Source: a bacterium (GTDB lineage Bacteria; Pseudomonadota; Alphaproteobacteria; SP197). Taken from it: a stretch of 64,000 nt of DNA. This document shows, piece after piece, positions 1 through 9,009 of this stretch. Position 1 is the first letter of the stretch, and every line of letters starts with the position of its first letter. The stretch is from assembly GCA_028821455.1 (NCBI GenBank), contig JAPPGE010000082.1, positions 1 through 64,000 on the forward strand. Reading direction: 5' to 3'. The notes below the pieces were generated by a model. It was not told the DNA's origin, did no database searches, and was given only the letters and a program-made list of their open reading frames with translations. Position numbers and translations under genes: made by a program.

Positions 1-363
1 GAGTGAAAGGACGGCACTGTAGCGTCGGCCACACTGCGGCCCTCATAGGATCTGATGCGCATGCAGACCAGCCATGACATTGCCCGCGTTCGCCGGCGGG
101 AACACGACATCAAGCTCGCTCCGTTCGAAGGGCACACCGCCTGAAACGGTGGAAGTGGCAGATCGGCACCCTTCATCATCGTCGGATCCGCTGGTAACCG
201 GCTTCCCGCGCTTTCCGATCGCTATCGACAATCCGAATGTGCGGTGGCTCCTCCGCGTGCATCGATGAGGTGTGACCGGGGATGATGGGTGTCAGAAGAG
301 GTGGCGACATCGTCCATTTGCAGACAGGAACTCCGGCCGAATGCAACCTTGCGAACCGGATGA
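1..363. other. No recognisable gene at the left edge
   Basis: This stretch lies downstream of ruvX. It holds only short open frames of about 60 codons on both strands, for example 74-268 plus and 43-231 minus. None has a convincing ribosome binding site or a recognisable motif. I see no tRNA, repeat or strong terminator. It may be the tail of a feature that begins outside the window. Confidence 0.4.
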
Positions 364-900
364 TCAGCCGGGACCGGTGGGCCCTTCGGTCCGGCGGAGC
401 GCGTCGAGGGCATCCCGCAGGATGACCGAGGCAGCCACGGCATCGATCCAGTGCTTGCCGTGACGCCCCCGGTCTTCGTTTTCGGCGATGATCTCTCCGG
501 CCTCGAAGGTGCTGAGCCGCTCGTCACACATGAGGACAGGTAGTCCAAGGCCGGTCTGGAGGTTGATCCCGGTCTGCCAGGCGGACCGGGCCCGTGGTCC
601 CTCGCTTCCATCCATGTTGAGCGGCAGACCGAGAACGATGCCGGTGATGCCTCTCGTCTCGACGAGGTTCCGCAGATGCGCGAGATCGTCCCTCCAGCGC
701 TTGCGCACGAGAATCCCGACCGGCGAGGCGATGATCCTGGATGCATCGCTGGCCGCGATGCCGATGCGCTTGCGACCGGGATCGATCCCCAGGAGCGGGC
801 CCTCCGGGGCGAGCGCCAGGAAGGATGCGGCGTCCCGCTGCGGCTTGTCCGGCAGACGCGCCGCTGATAGCTTTGGTGGCGATGGGTGATGGTCGGTCAC
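364..900 (-). CDS. ruvX: RuvX/YqgF-type putative Holliday junction resolvase
   Basis: 178 residues with an RNase H-like fold of the YqgF/RuvX family. The family is implicated in pre-16S rRNA processing and in Holliday junction resolution. Visible motifs are the first catalytic Asp in 'LGIDPGRKRIG' (D40), the 'GLPLNMDGSEG' loop (about 91-101), 'CDERLST' (125-131, E127) and the last acidic residue in 'WIDAVAAS' (D153). The start is a GTG at 898-900. It leaves about 35 non-conserved N-terminal residues, so the protein is longer than the usual 140-150. No internal ATG falls before the core. It is divergent from gatC across a 56-base gap that probably holds both promoters. Confidence 0.92.
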   Translation of the reverse strand: MTDHHPSPPKLSAARLPDKPQRDAASFLALAPEGPLLGIDPGRKRIGIAASDASRIIASPVGILVRKRWRDDLAHLRNLVETRGITGIVLGLPLNMDGSEGPRARSAWQTGINLQTGLGLPVLMCDERLSTFEAGEIIAENEDRGRHGKHWIDAVAASVILRDALDALRRTEGPTGPG

Positions 901-956
901 GGCTCCATCCCCAACACTAGACTTCCATACGCCATCAGGCCAGAGCAGACCGGCAG

Positions 957-1244
957 ATGAAGTTCGACAAGGACACTGTCGCGCGGGTTGCGCGACTGGC
1001 GCGAATCGCGACAGACGATGCTGAACGCCAGCAGCTTGCGGGCGAACTCTCGTCCATCATCGAGTGGATCGACACCCTGGGCGAGGTCGATACCGATGAG
1101 GTCGAGCCCATGACCGGTGTCGGCGCCATGACGCTGAAGTGGCGCCCTGACGAAGTCACCGATGGCGGCGTCGCCGATGACATCACGGCCAACGCACCGG
1201 CTTCTTCTGAAGGGTGCTTCGTCGTGCGCAAGATTGTCGAATGA
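957..1244 (+). CDS. gatC: Asp-tRNA(Asn)/Glu-tRNA(Gln) amidotransferase subunit C
   Basis: 95 residues, the usual GatC length. GatC is the small helical subunit that stabilises GatA-GatB in the complex that amidates Glu-tRNA(Gln) and/or Asp-tRNA(Asn) in the cytoplasm. The N-terminal '[16 protein letters not shown]' helix and the downstream 'VDTDEVEPM' segment are typical. The ATG of gatA (1241) overlaps the stop in an ATGA arrangement, so the two are translationally coupled. First gene of a run of six closely spaced plus-strand genes. Confidence 0.95.
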   Translation: MKFDKDTVARVARLARIATDDAERQQLAGELSSIIEWIDTLGEVDTDEVEPMTGVGAMTLKWRPDEVTDGGVADDITANAPASSEGCFVVRKIVE

Positions 1245-2713
1245 CCGCCCTGACGGACCTGACGATCGCCGGCGCGCGCGATCTCCTTGCCGCCGGTGAC
1301 GTCTCGGCGGTGGAGCTTGCTCGCGCCCACCTTGCGGCGATGGAGCGCCACCGCGATCTCAATGCCTTCATCACGGAGACTCCCGAACGGGCCCTCGAAC
1401 TTGCCGATGCCTCGGACCGACGCCGCCGGAACGGTGATGCCGGCCGCCTCGAGGGCATACCGGTCGCGATCAAGGACCTGTTCTGCACGAAGGGTGTCCC
1501 GACGACCGCCGGATCGCGCATTCTCGACGGCTTCAGGCCCTTCTACGAATCGACGGTGACCGCATCCATGCTGCGCGAGGGCGCGGTGATGCTGGGCAAG
1601 ACGAACCTGGACGAGTTCGCGATGGGCTCCTCCAATCTCACGAGCTGGTATGGCCCGGCGATCAATCCCTGGCGGGCGCCAGGCGATGGCAGGGTGCGGG
1701 TTCCCGGTGGCTCGTCGGGTGGGTCCGCATCGGCGGTCGCGGCACGCATGGCGATGGCGGCGACGGGAACGGATACCGGTGGTTCCATCCGTCAGCCGGC
1801 CGCCTTCACCGGGACCGTCGGCCTCAAGCCGACCTACGGGCGGTGTTCCAGACTCGGCATTGTCGCCTTCGCGTCCTCCCTTGATCAGGCCGGTCCGCTG
1901 ACGCGCACCGTGCGCGACGCCGCGATCATGCTTGGCGCCATGGCGGGCCACGATCCCCTGGATTCGACCTCTGCGGACGAGCCTCTAGACGATCTCGAGG
2001 ACACCCTCGAAGCTGGTGTCGACGGCATGACGATCGGTGTTCCCGAGGAGTACCGGGTTGAGGGAATGCTGGAGGTGATCGATGAACTGTGGCAGCGGGG
2101 CATCGCCTGGCTCGAGGATGCAGGCGCCACCGTTCGGGAGGTCTCACTGCCGCACACGCGCTTTGCCCTGCCGGCCTACTACATCATTGCACCGGCAGAA
2201 GCCTCATCGAACCTCGCGCGTTACGATGGTGTCAGGTACGGACTGAGGTGCGAGGGCGACGACCTCGTCTCGATGTACGAGAGAACGCGGGCTGAAGGAT
2301 TCGGGGCCGAGGTGAAGAGGCGCATTCTCATCGGCACCTACGTCCTCTCCGAGGGCTACTTCGACGCCTACTATCTCAAGGCGCAGAAAGTGCGCACGCG
2401 CATCGCCGACGACTTTCGCGAGGCCTGGACATCCGTCGACGCCCTGTTGACGCCGACCACGCCGTCGGCCGCCTTTGCCGCCGACAGCCCGCCCGACGAT
2501 CCCGTTTCCATGTATCTCAACGATGTCTTCACCGTTCCGGCGAGCCTTGCCGGCTTGCCCGGCATTTCCGTGCCGGCGGGTCTTGACGGCGACGGGCTGC
2601 CGCTGGGGCTGCAGGTCATCGCCCGTCCGTTCGACGAGGCGCGCCTCCTGAGGGTGGCAAGGACGATCGAGGAGGCAGCCGGGTTCGACACGGCTCCCCG
2701 GAGTCAGACGTGA
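1241..2713 (+). CDS. gatA: Asp-tRNA(Asn)/Glu-tRNA(Gln) amidotransferase subunit A
   Basis: 490 residues from the ATG that overlaps the gatC stop. An upstream in-frame start at 1214 would only add gatC-overlapping sequence. GatA is the amidase-signature subunit that hydrolyses glutamine and channels ammonia to GatB. The Lys-cisSer-Ser triad is visible: K78 in 'VAIKDLF', S158 in 'VPGGSSGGS' and nucleophile S182 in '[10 protein letters not shown]'. Spacing matches characterised GatA. The gatB start overlaps the stop (GTGA at 2710-2713), giving a coupled gatCAB operon. Confidence 0.97.
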   Translation: MTALTDLTIAGARDLLAAGDVSAVELARAHLAAMERHRDLNAFITETPERALELADASDRRRRNGDAGRLEGIPVAIKDLFCTKGVPTTAGSRILDGFRPFYESTVTASMLREGAVMLGKTNLDEFAMGSSNLTSWYGPAINPWRAPGDGRVRVPGGSSGGSASAVAARMAMAATGTDTGGSIRQPAAFTGTVGLKPTYGRCSRLGIVAFASSLDQAGPLTRTVRDAAIMLGAMAGHDPLDSTSADEPLDDLEDTLEAGVDGMTIGVPEEYRVEGMLEVIDELWQRGIAWLEDAGATVREVSLPHTRFALPAYYIIAPAEASSNLARYDGVRYGLRCEGDDLVSMYERTRAEGFGAEVKRRILIGTYVLSEGYFDAYYLKAQKVRTRIADDFREAWTSVDALLTPTTPSAAFAADSPPDDPVSMYLNDVFTVPASLAGLPGISVPAGLDGDGLPLGLQVIARPFDEARLLRVARTIEEAAGFDTAPRSQT

Positions 2714-4182
2714 TGGCGGAACGTGTCGAAACGGAGAGCGGGCCGTTTTGCTACGCCATCGGACTCGAGGTCCACGCGCAGATCGTGTCCTCGTCAAAGC
2801 TCTTTTCCGGAGCCTCCACGGCATTCGGGGCCGACGCGAACACCCAGGTCTCGGCTGTCGATGCCGGCATGCCGGGCATGCTTCCAGTCATCAACATGGC
2901 GTGCATCGAACAGGCGGTACGGACCGGGCTTGCCCTGGGCGGCGCCGTCAACCGGCGATCCGTGTTCGAACGAAAGAACTACTTCTACCCGGATCTTCCG
3001 CAAGGCTACCAGATCTCGCAGTACCAGCAGCCGCTCGTCACGGGTGGACAACTCGTCATCGAACTCGAGGACGGCACGTCACGATCCATCGGCATCGAAC
3101 GCCTGCACGTGGAACAGGACGCCGGCAAGAGCCTGCACGACAGGGATCCCGACCACTCTCTGGTCGATCTCAACCGCTCGGGCATCGGACTGATGGAGAT
3201 CGTCTCTCTTCCCGAACTGGAATCGCCCGACGAGGCCGTGCGCTACGTCAGGACGCTGAGGAGCATCCTGCGTTATGCGGGAACGTGTGACGGCAACATG
3301 CAGGAAGGATCGCTGCGCGTGGATGCCAACGTGTCGATGAGACGCCCGGGAGAGGGACTCGGCACGCGTTGCGAGATCAAGAACCTCAATTCGCTGAGGT
3401 TCCTGCAGCGGGCCATCGAGTTCGAGGGCCATCGTCAGGCGACGATCCTGGACGAGGGGGGGACGGTCCGGCAGGAAACCAGACTCTTCGACGTGGACGC
3501 CAACGAGACCCGCAGCATGCGCAGCAAGGAGGACGCCGAGGATTATCGTTACTTTCCCGATCCGGACCTGTTGCCGCTTGACCTCGACGAGGCATGGATA
3601 GCAGGGATCGCAGCATCGATGCCGGAACTGCCCGATGCCCGAAAGCAGCGGTTCATGAGCGGTCACGGCCTTTCTTCCTATGACGCCGGCGTTCTCGTGG
3701 CGGAACGCGACAACGCTGATTTCTTTGAGGAAGTCGCCCGGGGGCGTGACAGCAAGCAGGCGGCGAACTGGGTCATGACCGAGCTCTTCGGCCGTCTCAA
3801 CCACGACGGCATCGCCATTACAGACAGTCCCGTCAGCGCCGATGCTCTCGGCGGCCTCATCGATCTCATTGTCGATGGCACCATCTCCGGGCGCATTGCC
3901 AAGGATGTCTTCGCGGAGATGTTCGCCACAGGCCGGCAGGCCGCCGTGATCGTCGAGGAACGGGGCTTGAGACAGGTGACGGATACGGCCCGGATCGAGG
4001 CGCTTGTCGACGGCGTGCTGGCAGCCCATCCTGACCGCGTGGACGAGTACCGTGCCGGCAAGACGAAACTCCTTGGATTTTTCATGGGCGAGGTCATGAA
4101 GGCGTCGCAGGGCCGCGCCAACCCGCAGGCCGTCAACCGGACGCTGTGCCTCAGGCTGGAAGCAGAGGAAGGAACCCGATGA
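2710..4182 (+). CDS. gatB: Asp-tRNA(Asn)/Glu-tRNA(Gln) amidotransferase subunit B
   Basis: 490 residues. GatB binds the mischarged tRNA, activates its side chain with ATP and receives ammonia from GatA. Family motifs include '[10 protein letters not shown]' at the N terminus, '[19 protein letters not shown]' near residue 95, '[14 protein letters not shown]' and '[13 protein letters not shown]'. The C-terminal YqeY-like tail domain is present ('NPQAVNRTL'). The start could be the GTG at 2710 or the ATG at 2713; both lie in the gatA stop region. The next gene overlaps its stop by four bases. Confidence 0.97.
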   Translation: MMAERVETESGPFCYAIGLEVHAQIVSSSKLFSGASTAFGADANTQVSAVDAGMPGMLPVINMACIEQAVRTGLALGGAVNRRSVFERKNYFYPDLPQGYQISQYQQPLVTGGQLVIELEDGTSRSIGIERLHVEQDAGKSLHDRDPDHSLVDLNRSGIGLMEIVSLPELESPDEAVRYVRTLRSILRYAGTCDGNMQEGSLRVDANVSMRRPGEGLGTRCEIKNLNSLRFLQRAIEFEGHRQATILDEGGTVRQETRLFDVDANETRSMRSKEDAEDYRYFPDPDLLPLDLDEAWIAGIAASMPELPDARKQRFMSGHGLSSYDAGVLVAERDNADFFEEVARGRDSKQAANWVMTELFGRLNHDGIAITDSPVSADALGGLIDLIVDGTISGRIAKDVFAEMFATGRQAAVIVEERGLRQVTDTARIEALVDGVLAAHPDRVDEYRAGKTKLLGFFMGEVMKASQGRANPQAVNRTLCLRLEAEEGTR

Positions 4183-4796
4183 TCGATCTCTATACGGCGG
4201 CGACTCCCAACGGCCGCAAGGTCTCCATCATGCTGGAGGAGGTGGGTCTTGCCTACACCGTCCACCCCATCGACATCGGCGCCGACGAGCAGTTCGAGCC
4301 GTCCTTCCTCGAGATCAGTCCCAACAACAAGATTCCGGCAATCGTCGACAGCGAGGGACCGGGGGGCGAACCGGTCAGTGTTTTCGAATCGGGGGCGATT
4401 CTCATCTATCTCGCCGAAAAGACAGGTTGTCTGATGCCGTCCGAATCACGGCAGAGGCTCGTCGTGCTGCAATGGCTGATGTTCCAGATGGGCGGTGTCG
4501 GGCCGATGTTCGGGCAGGCAAACCATTTCATCAAGTTCGCCAGCGAGGACGTGCCCTACGGCAAGACCCGCTACCGCAATGAGGTGATGCGCCTCCTTGG
4601 CGTCATGGAGCGGCGCTTGGCCACGGTCCCCCATCTTGCCGGCGACTACTCCATTGCCGACGTGGCGACCTGGCCCTGGGTCATGCGCACGGAGTGGTAT
4701 GACACGGACTGGAGCCTGTTTCCGCATGTACGACGCTGGTACGACACCATCGGCGAGCGCGAGGCTGTCATCCGGGGCGTGGCGATTCCGTCGTGA
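4179..4796 (+). CDS. Glutathione S-transferase family protein (Ure2/YfcG-like)
   Basis: 205 residues from the ATG that overlaps the gatB stop (ATGA). The N-terminal thioredoxin-like half is '[18 protein letters not shown]', with an 'NNKIPAIVD' cis-proline loop and '[15 protein letters not shown]'. An all-helical C-terminal half follows with 'QANHFIKFA' and '[11 protein letters not shown]'. The 'TPNGRK' segment and the N/K-P-I loop are typical of Ure2p/YfcG-like bacterial GSTs, which act as disulfide-bond reductases or peroxidases on glutathione adducts. Substrate unknown. It is coupled to gatB upstream and to the YbaK-like gene downstream, whose GTG overlaps its stop. Confidence 0.9.
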   Translation: MIDLYTAATPNGRKVSIMLEEVGLAYTVHPIDIGADEQFEPSFLEISPNNKIPAIVDSEGPGGEPVSVFESGAILIYLAEKTGCLMPSESRQRLVVLQWLMFQMGGVGPMFGQANHFIKFASEDVPYGKTRYRNEVMRLLGVMERRLATVPHLAGDYSIADVATWPWVMRTEWYDTDWSLFPHVRRWYDTIGEREAVIRGVAIPS

Positions 4797-5278
4797 GCCT
4801 CGTCGAGCGTCCTGCTGTGAAGCGGGTGCGGGCCACCCTGGAAGCACTGGGAAGCGGGGCCCGGGTGATCGAACTGGCGACCACGGCGCGCACGGCCGCG
4901 GACGCGGCGGGCGCCCTGGGCTGTCAACAGGGTGCCATCGTCAAGTCACTGGTGTTCCGGGTTGCCGGTTCGCCGGTGCTTGCTCTCATCGCCGGCGACC
5001 GCCGTGCGCGCCAGGAGAGAATTGCCGTGGCACTGGGTCTCGAGGGCCCTGTGGCGCGAGCCGATGCAGACACCGTCAGGCAGGCGACAGGGTACTCCAT
5101 CGGCGGAGTGCCACCCGTGGGACACCGGGTTTCCCTGCCCACGGTGATGGACGCCAGCCTGTGGCGTTTTCCCCTCGTCCATGCCGCGGCCGGCCACCCG
5201 CACTGCGTCTTCGGCGAGACACCCGACAGTCTCGCCTCCATGACGGGTGCGGTGGTGACCGCGGATATCGCGGCGTGA
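4793..5278 (+). CDS. YbaK/EbsC-family aminoacyl-tRNA deacylase
   Basis: 161 residues. The YbaK/ProX superfamily hydrolyses mischarged aminoacyl-tRNA in trans. Seen here are the conserved Lys in 'GAIVKSLVF', 'GDRRARQERIA' and the 'GYSIGGVPPVGH' active-site loop. A closing 'AAAGHPHCVF' block precedes the C terminus. The start is GTG at 4793 inside the stop of the GST gene (GTGA). Its place behind gatCAB and the GST fits a translation-quality role by association, but the amino acid it edits cannot be read from sequence alone. Confidence 0.9.
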   Translation: MSLVERPAVKRVRATLEALGSGARVIELATTARTAADAAGALGCQQGAIVKSLVFRVAGSPVLALIAGDRRARQERIAVALGLEGPVARADADTVRQATGYSIGGVPPVGHRVSLPTVMDASLWRFPLVHAAAGHPHCVFGETPDSLASMTGAVVTADIAA

Positions 5279-5285
5279 TGGCGCC

Positions 5286-5957
5286 ATGACCCGCAAGTCC
5301 TGGGGATATGCCGCCGACAACGGACCATCGTGCTGGGCTTGCCTTGACCCCGCCTTCCGGCTCTGCGGTTGCGGCGCCGAGCAGTCGCCGATCGACCTTG
5401 TGGAGGCGCGTGTGGCGAACGTGCCGTCCATCCGGTTCGAATACGGACCGATTCGTGCTGCCATCGAGGACACCGGCCGGACCGTCCAGTTCAATTCCGG
5501 GCCCGGGCGCGTCCTCCTGGTAGGCAGTCATCGCTACGAACTTCAGCAGTTCCATTTCCACCACGCCAGTGAACATCTCGTCGACGGCACGACGTGGCCG
5601 ATGGAACTGCACCTGGTGCACGCCGACCGCAAGGGCCGGCTGGCCGTGGTCGGAGTCCTCATCGGGGAGGGCGAGGCCAATCCCGCCGCGGACCTGCTGT
5701 GGCAGGCACTCGTGGACGAGCCGGAATCACTCGGGCATATCGACGTCGATCCTGCCGCCCTGCTTCCCGCCACGAAGAGGGCGTGGCGCTACCAGGGATC
5801 TCTCACCACGCCGCCCTGCAGCGAGGGTGTCAGCTGGATTGTTCTCGCCGACACGATCACCTTCTCCGCCCCCCAGATTGCCGCCTTCACGAACTTCCAT
5901 CCGCCTAACTGCCGGCCCGTCCAGCTCCTCGGCAGGCGCTCCCTCGTCATCGGCTGA
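5286..5957 (+). CDS. Alpha-class carbonic anhydrase, no visible signal peptide
   Basis: 223 residues. Alpha carbonic anhydrases interconvert CO2 and bicarbonate at a three-His zinc site. Ligands are H90 and H92 in 'QFHFHHASEH' and H109 in 'MELHLVHAD'; E107 is also kept. The 'QSPIDL' (33-38) and 'TTPPCSEGVSW' family blocks are present. The protein starts at MTRKSWGYAADNG with no hydrophobic leader, whereas bacterial alpha enzymes are usually periplasmic. The N terminus is unusually Cys-rich (C16, C19, C27, C29). The last 19 codons and the stop have a second, degraded copy at 6835-6894. Confidence 0.93.
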   Translation: MTRKSWGYAADNGPSCWACLDPAFRLCGCGAEQSPIDLVEARVANVPSIRFEYGPIRAAIEDTGRTVQFNSGPGRVLLVGSHRYELQQFHFHHASEHLVDGTTWPMELHLVHADRKGRLAVVGVLIGEGEANPAADLLWQALVDEPESLGHIDVDPAALLPATKRAWRYQGSLTTPPCSEGVSWIVLADTITFSAPQIAAFTNFHPPNCRPVQLLGRRSLVIG

Positions 5958-6040
5958 GTTCTTATGCTGGCCTTGAGTTGCGCGTTCCACCAGACGCGAA
6001 ACTCGATCATTGCGACGGCGCATTCTGCATTCGCAGGAGA

Positions 6041-6069
6041 TTGACGGATTGAATCGCGATCCTTAGAAT
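6041..6069 (+). promoter_or_regulatory. Sigma-70-like promoter for the toxin-antitoxin pair
   Basis: TTGACG at 6041-6046 and TAGAAT at 6064-6069 are separated by 17 bases. Each matches five of six consensus positions. The predicted transcription start, near 6076, falls inside the palindrome at 6072-6099. Confidence 0.65.
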
Positions 6070-6071
6070 AG

Positions 6072-6099
6072 GTGTATAAGAGGCTATACGCTTATACAC
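6072..6099. promoter_or_regulatory. Perfect inverted repeat, probable antitoxin operator
   Basis: The arms GTGTATAAG (6072-6080) and CTTATACAC (6091-6099) are perfect reverse complements around a 10-base centre. The repeat sits just downstream of the -10 box and just before the ribosome binding site GGAG (6100-6103) of the antitoxin gene. Autorepression by the ribbon-helix-helix antitoxin, alone or with the toxin, is the expected use. That use is inference. Confidence 0.7.
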
Positions 6100-6110
6100 G
6101 GAGATTTCCG

Positions 6111-6347
6111 ATGATCCGATGGAACCTGTCCATCCCGGAAGAAACGGACCGATCGGTTCGCACCTTTCTCGCCCGCAACGGTGGCAGGAAGGGCGATCTA
6201 TCGCGGTTCGTCGATGAAGCTGTGCGTCGCCGGGTTCTGGACCTCACCGTCAGTCAGGTCAAGGAGCGCAACGCTGCATATGATCAGCAGGACCTTCTCG
6301 ATCTCGTCGACGAGGAGGTGAAGGCGGCGCGTGCGGGTCGTTCTTGA
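6111..6347 (+). CDS. Ribbon-helix-helix antitoxin of a PIN-toxin pair
   Basis: 78 residues from the ATG at 6111, seven bases after GGAG. A GTG in frame at 6072 lies inside the operator and is an unlikely start. The N terminus, 'MIRWNLSIPEETDRSVRTFL', looks like the beta strand and first helix of a ribbon-helix-helix DNA-binding domain. 'RFVDEAVRRRVLDLTV' is the second helix. The acidic C-terminal tail would bind the toxin. It overlaps the PIN toxin gene by 17 bases, typical of an antitoxin-first type II operon. Confidence 0.75.
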   Translation: MIRWNLSIPEETDRSVRTFLARNGGRKGDLSRFVDEAVRRRVLDLTVSQVKERNAAYDQQDLLDLVDEEVKAARAGRS

Positions 6348-6759
6348 CACCAACATCCTGATCGGGGCACTCATCACCAAGGGCACTCCGCCGGACAGGC
6401 TGTATCAGGCATGGAAGCGTGGCGAGATCGAACTCGTGACGTCTACCGCGCAGATCGCCGAATTGGCCGACGTTCTTTCTCGCCAGCGTCTGCAGAGGTT
6501 TCTCGACGCCGACGAGGCAATGGCTATCCTCGAGAACATCGGCACGCGCGCCGTCATCCTTGAGAGACTGCCAAATGTGTCCCTGTCGCCTGACCCCATG
6601 GACAATCGAGTACTGGCTACAGCTCTCGCTGGAGACGCAGACCTGATCGTCTCCGGCGACAAGAAGCACGTGCTTGCGCTTCAGGAAGTTGACGGCATTC
6701 CCATCCTGACCGCTCGCCAGGCCTTGGGGCGCGTACTGACTTGGTGCCACGAGACTTAA
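6331..6759 (+). CDS. PIN-domain toxin (putative endoribonuclease)
   Basis: 142 residues from a GTG at 6331, inside the antitoxin reading frame, with GGAGG about 12 bases upstream. PIN-domain toxins cleave RNA with a metal ion held by conserved acids. These are visible as D6 in 'VVLDTNILIGAL', E44 in 'QIAELADVL', D91 in 'DPMDNRVLATA', and D103 and D110 in 'ADLIVSGDKKHV'. It resembles the COG1569 type of predicted PIN toxins. The pair lies between the intact carbonic anhydrase gene and the remnant of its 3' end. Confidence 0.85.
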   Translation: MRVVLDTNILIGALITKGTPPDRLYQAWKRGEIELVTSTAQIAELADVLSRQRLQRFLDADEAMAILENIGTRAVILERLPNVSLSPDPMDNRVLATALAGDADLIVSGDKKHVLALQEVDGIPILTARQALGRVLTWCHET

Positions 6760-6831
6760 GTAAGGACGGGTGAGCCGTCAGGGTCTTCACAGGCAATTTC
6801 GTTCCGCTTCTGGTTGCCGAGAGTGTTCTCT

Positions 6832-6894
6832 TGCCATCCACCGAATTGCCGGCCCGTCCAGCGCCTTGGCGGGCGCTCTCCTGTCATCGGCTGA
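6832..6894 (+). pseudogene. Duplicated 3' end of the carbonic anhydrase gene (remnant)
   Basis: Read in frame, this stretch encodes 'CHPPNCRPVQRLGGRSPVIG' and a TGA. The true end of the carbonic anhydrase at 5898-5957 encodes 'HPPNCRPVQLLGRRSLVIG' and a TGA. By eye, about 50 of 60 bases match, and the codon frame and stop are kept. Similarity fades on both sides. The two copies flank the toxin-antitoxin pair about 0.94 kb apart, as if a segment had been inserted into, or duplicated with, the gene end. Confidence 0.75.
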
Positions 6895-6911
6895 ACGCGG
6901 TCGTCGAATGG

Positions 6912-7886
6912 TCAGCGGTAGTCGTGGTAGTCCCGGAACCAGGCAACGAACCGCGGCATCCCCTCGTCGATGGAGGTTGACGGCTCATAGCCGAGGTCGC
7001 GGCGGGAGGCCTCGATGTCGGCGAAGGTCTCCCTGACGTCTCCCGGCTGCAGCGGGGCAAGTCGGATGTCCGCACTGATTCCCGTCGCCTCTTCAAGCAC
7101 GTGGATCAGATGCATGATCGATTCGCTGCGGTGATTGCCGAGATTGTAGATGGTGTGGGGAGGGGAGGCCGCCGGTGGCCTCGCCAGCGCCGCCAGGACG
7201 CCGGCGATGACATCGTCGATCCAGGTGAAGTCCCGGTGGAGATCGCCATGATTGTAGACCGTCAGGGGCTGCCCCTCGAAGAGAGCCTGCGTGAAGACCC
7301 AGGGGGACATGTCCGGGCGCCCCCAGGGGCCATACACCGTGAAGAAGCGCAGACCGGTGGCGGGGATGCCGTAGAGATGGCTGTAGCAGGTCGCCATCAG
7401 TTCTCCGGCACGCTTGGTGGCGGCATAGAGAGACACCGGTCGGTCGACGCGGTGCTCGACCGAGAAGGGAATGGCGTCGTTGGCGCCATAGACCGACGAG
7501 GAACTCGCATAGACGAGATGTTTCAGTCCCTTGCACGAGCGGGCCAGTTCGAGAATGGCCAGCTGTCCCTCCACATTTGCCGCGGTGTAGTCGTGCGGCG
7601 CAACCAGGGAGTGCCGGACACCGGGCTGCGCCGCCAGGTGAACGATGCTGTCGATGTTCCGGTTGTTGCAATCCAGTTCGGCCAATGCCTTGCGGTCGGC
7701 AACATCCATGAGATGGAACGAGAAGGCGGACTCCTGGCTCAGCCGGGCCAGGCGCGCCTGCTTGAGAGCGACATCATAGTATGGCGAGAGGCTGTCTATG
7801 CCGATCACCTCGTCGCCGCGCTCCAGGAGGGACCGGGCCAAGTGGTAGCCGATAAACCCGGCTGCACCGGTCACGAGCACCGTCAT
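6912..7886 (-). CDS. NAD-dependent nucleotide-sugar epimerase (UDP-glucuronate 4-epimerase-like)
   Basis: 324 residues, extended short-chain dehydrogenase fold. The N-terminal 'VTGAAGFIGYHLA' binds NAD, and 'YAATKRAGELM' is the catalytic YxxxK. 'SSSSVYGANDAIPFS' supplies the catalytic Ser/Thr region, and 'FFTVYGPWGRPDM' is typical of UDP-glucuronate 4-epimerases of the CapI type. Such enzymes supply UDP-galacturonate for surface polysaccharide. A UDP-glucose dehydrogenase that could feed it lies about 4 kb away at 12179. Its ATG overlaps the stop of the upstream dehydratase gene by four bases. Confidence 0.9.
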   Translation of the reverse strand: MTVLVTGAAGFIGYHLARSLLERGDEVIGIDSLSPYYDVALKQARLARLSQESAFSFHLMDVADRKALAELDCNNRNIDSIVHLAAQPGVRHSLVAPHDYTAANVEGQLAILELARSCKGLKHLVYASSSSVYGANDAIPFSVEHRVDRPVSLYAATKRAGELMATCYSHLYGIPATGLRFFTVYGPWGRPDMSPWVFTQALFEGQPLTVYNHGDLHRDFTWIDDVIAGVLAALARPPAASPPHTIYNLGNHRSESIMHLIHVLEEATGISADIRLAPLQPGDVRETFADIEASRRDLGYEPSTSIDEGMPRFVAWFRDYHDYR

Positions 7887-8890
7887 GACCGGCCGCGCGC
7901 CACGAGGCCGGCGTAGACGTCGGCGTCGACATTCCCGCCGGAGATGACGGCGACAACGGTCCGTCCCTTGACCGGAACCATGCCGCTTATGGCCGATGCA
8001 AGCGCCACGGCGCCACCGGGTTCAACGACAAGCTTGAAGGACGTGAGGGCGGTCACCATGGCGCCGATGACGGCCGATTCCGTGACCACGGTTCCCGAAT
8101 GAACAAGGTTCCGGTTGATGTCGAAGGTGAGCTGGCCGGGGGTGCGGGCAAGCAGGGCATCGCAGATCGAGGCGGGTGTGCCCGTGACGGACTGGCGCCT
8201 GCCACTGAGCAGGGACCGGGCCGTATCGTCCCACTCCTCCGGTTCGGCGGTGTGGATGGCGCATCCCGGGAACCGGTGGCTGATGGCCAGGGCCACGCCG
8301 GCGGTGAGACCGCCGCCGCCGCAGCAGGTGATGACGGCATCAGGGATGATGTCCCGCCGGTCGCACGCATCGGCGATCTCCAGTCCGGCCGTCCCCTGAC
8401 CGGCAATGATCATGGGATCGTCATAAGGGGGCACGATCGTCATGTCGCTCTGTCGGGCCACGGACCCGGCGATCTCTTCGCGCGATTCGTCGTGCCTGGA
8501 ATAGGTGACGATGTCGGCACCCCAGGCGCGGGTGCCGGCCATCTTGATGGCGGGTGCATCGTCAGGCATCACGATGACCGCCGGCTGTCCCAGCATGGAC
8601 GCGGCGGCGGCGACTCCCTGGGCGTGGTTGCCCGACGAGTAGGCAACAACGCCATTTCTCGTGTCGCCGCCGGCGATCCTGTTGTAGGCGCCCCGGAACT
8701 TGAAGGAACCGGTGAGCTGGAGGCATTCAGGCTTGACCAGCAACCGGCCGCCGAGGGTGTCGTTGAGCCTGGGCGATTCGAGAAGCGGTGTGACGACCGC
8801 TTTTCCGTCGAGCCGCCGGGCGGCAGACTCGATGTCCGCATATGACGGCATGTCCGGCATCGACGCCCGCCCTGTTCCGTTCGCGCTCAC
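7883..8890 (-). CDS. Threonine/serine dehydratase-like PLP enzyme
   Basis: About 335 residues from a GTG at 8890 with GGAG five bases upstream; ATG starts at 8860 or 8851 are alternatives. Fold type II PLP enzyme of the threonine dehydratase/serine racemase group. The Schiff-base Lys lies in 'LTGSFKFRGAYN', 'SSGNHAQGVA' is the substrate loop, and 'CCGGGGLTAGVA' is the phosphate-binding glycine loop. No C-terminal ACT regulatory domain, so it resembles the catabolic or biodegradative type. These enzymes release reactive enamines, the substrates of RidA proteins. A triple-RidA gene is divergently placed 119 bases away. Confidence 0.88.
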   Translation of the reverse strand: MSANGTGRASMPDMPSYADIESAARRLDGKAVVTPLLESPRLNDTLGGRLLVKPECLQLTGSFKFRGAYNRIAGGDTRNGVVAYSSGNHAQGVAAAASMLGQPAVIVMPDDAPAIKMAGTRAWGADIVTYSRHDESREEIAGSVARQSDMTIVPPYDDPMIIAGQGTAGLEIADACDRRDIIPDAVITCCGGGGLTAGVALAISHRFPGCAIHTAEPEEWDDTARSLLSGRRQSVTGTPASICDALLARTPGQLTFDINRNLVHSGTVVTESAVIGAMVTALTSFKLVVEPGGAVALASAISGMVPVKGRTVVAVISGGNVDADVYAGLVARGRS

Positions 8891-9009
8891 TCTTACTCCA
8901 TTCACCGCAGGCGTGCGACGCCAAAGAGATGACGAGCGTCCGGTCTTGTCCTCACAGGGGGACTTCACGATTATGGCCCAGGGAATGTAGACGGTGAGGG
9001 GAACGAGGC

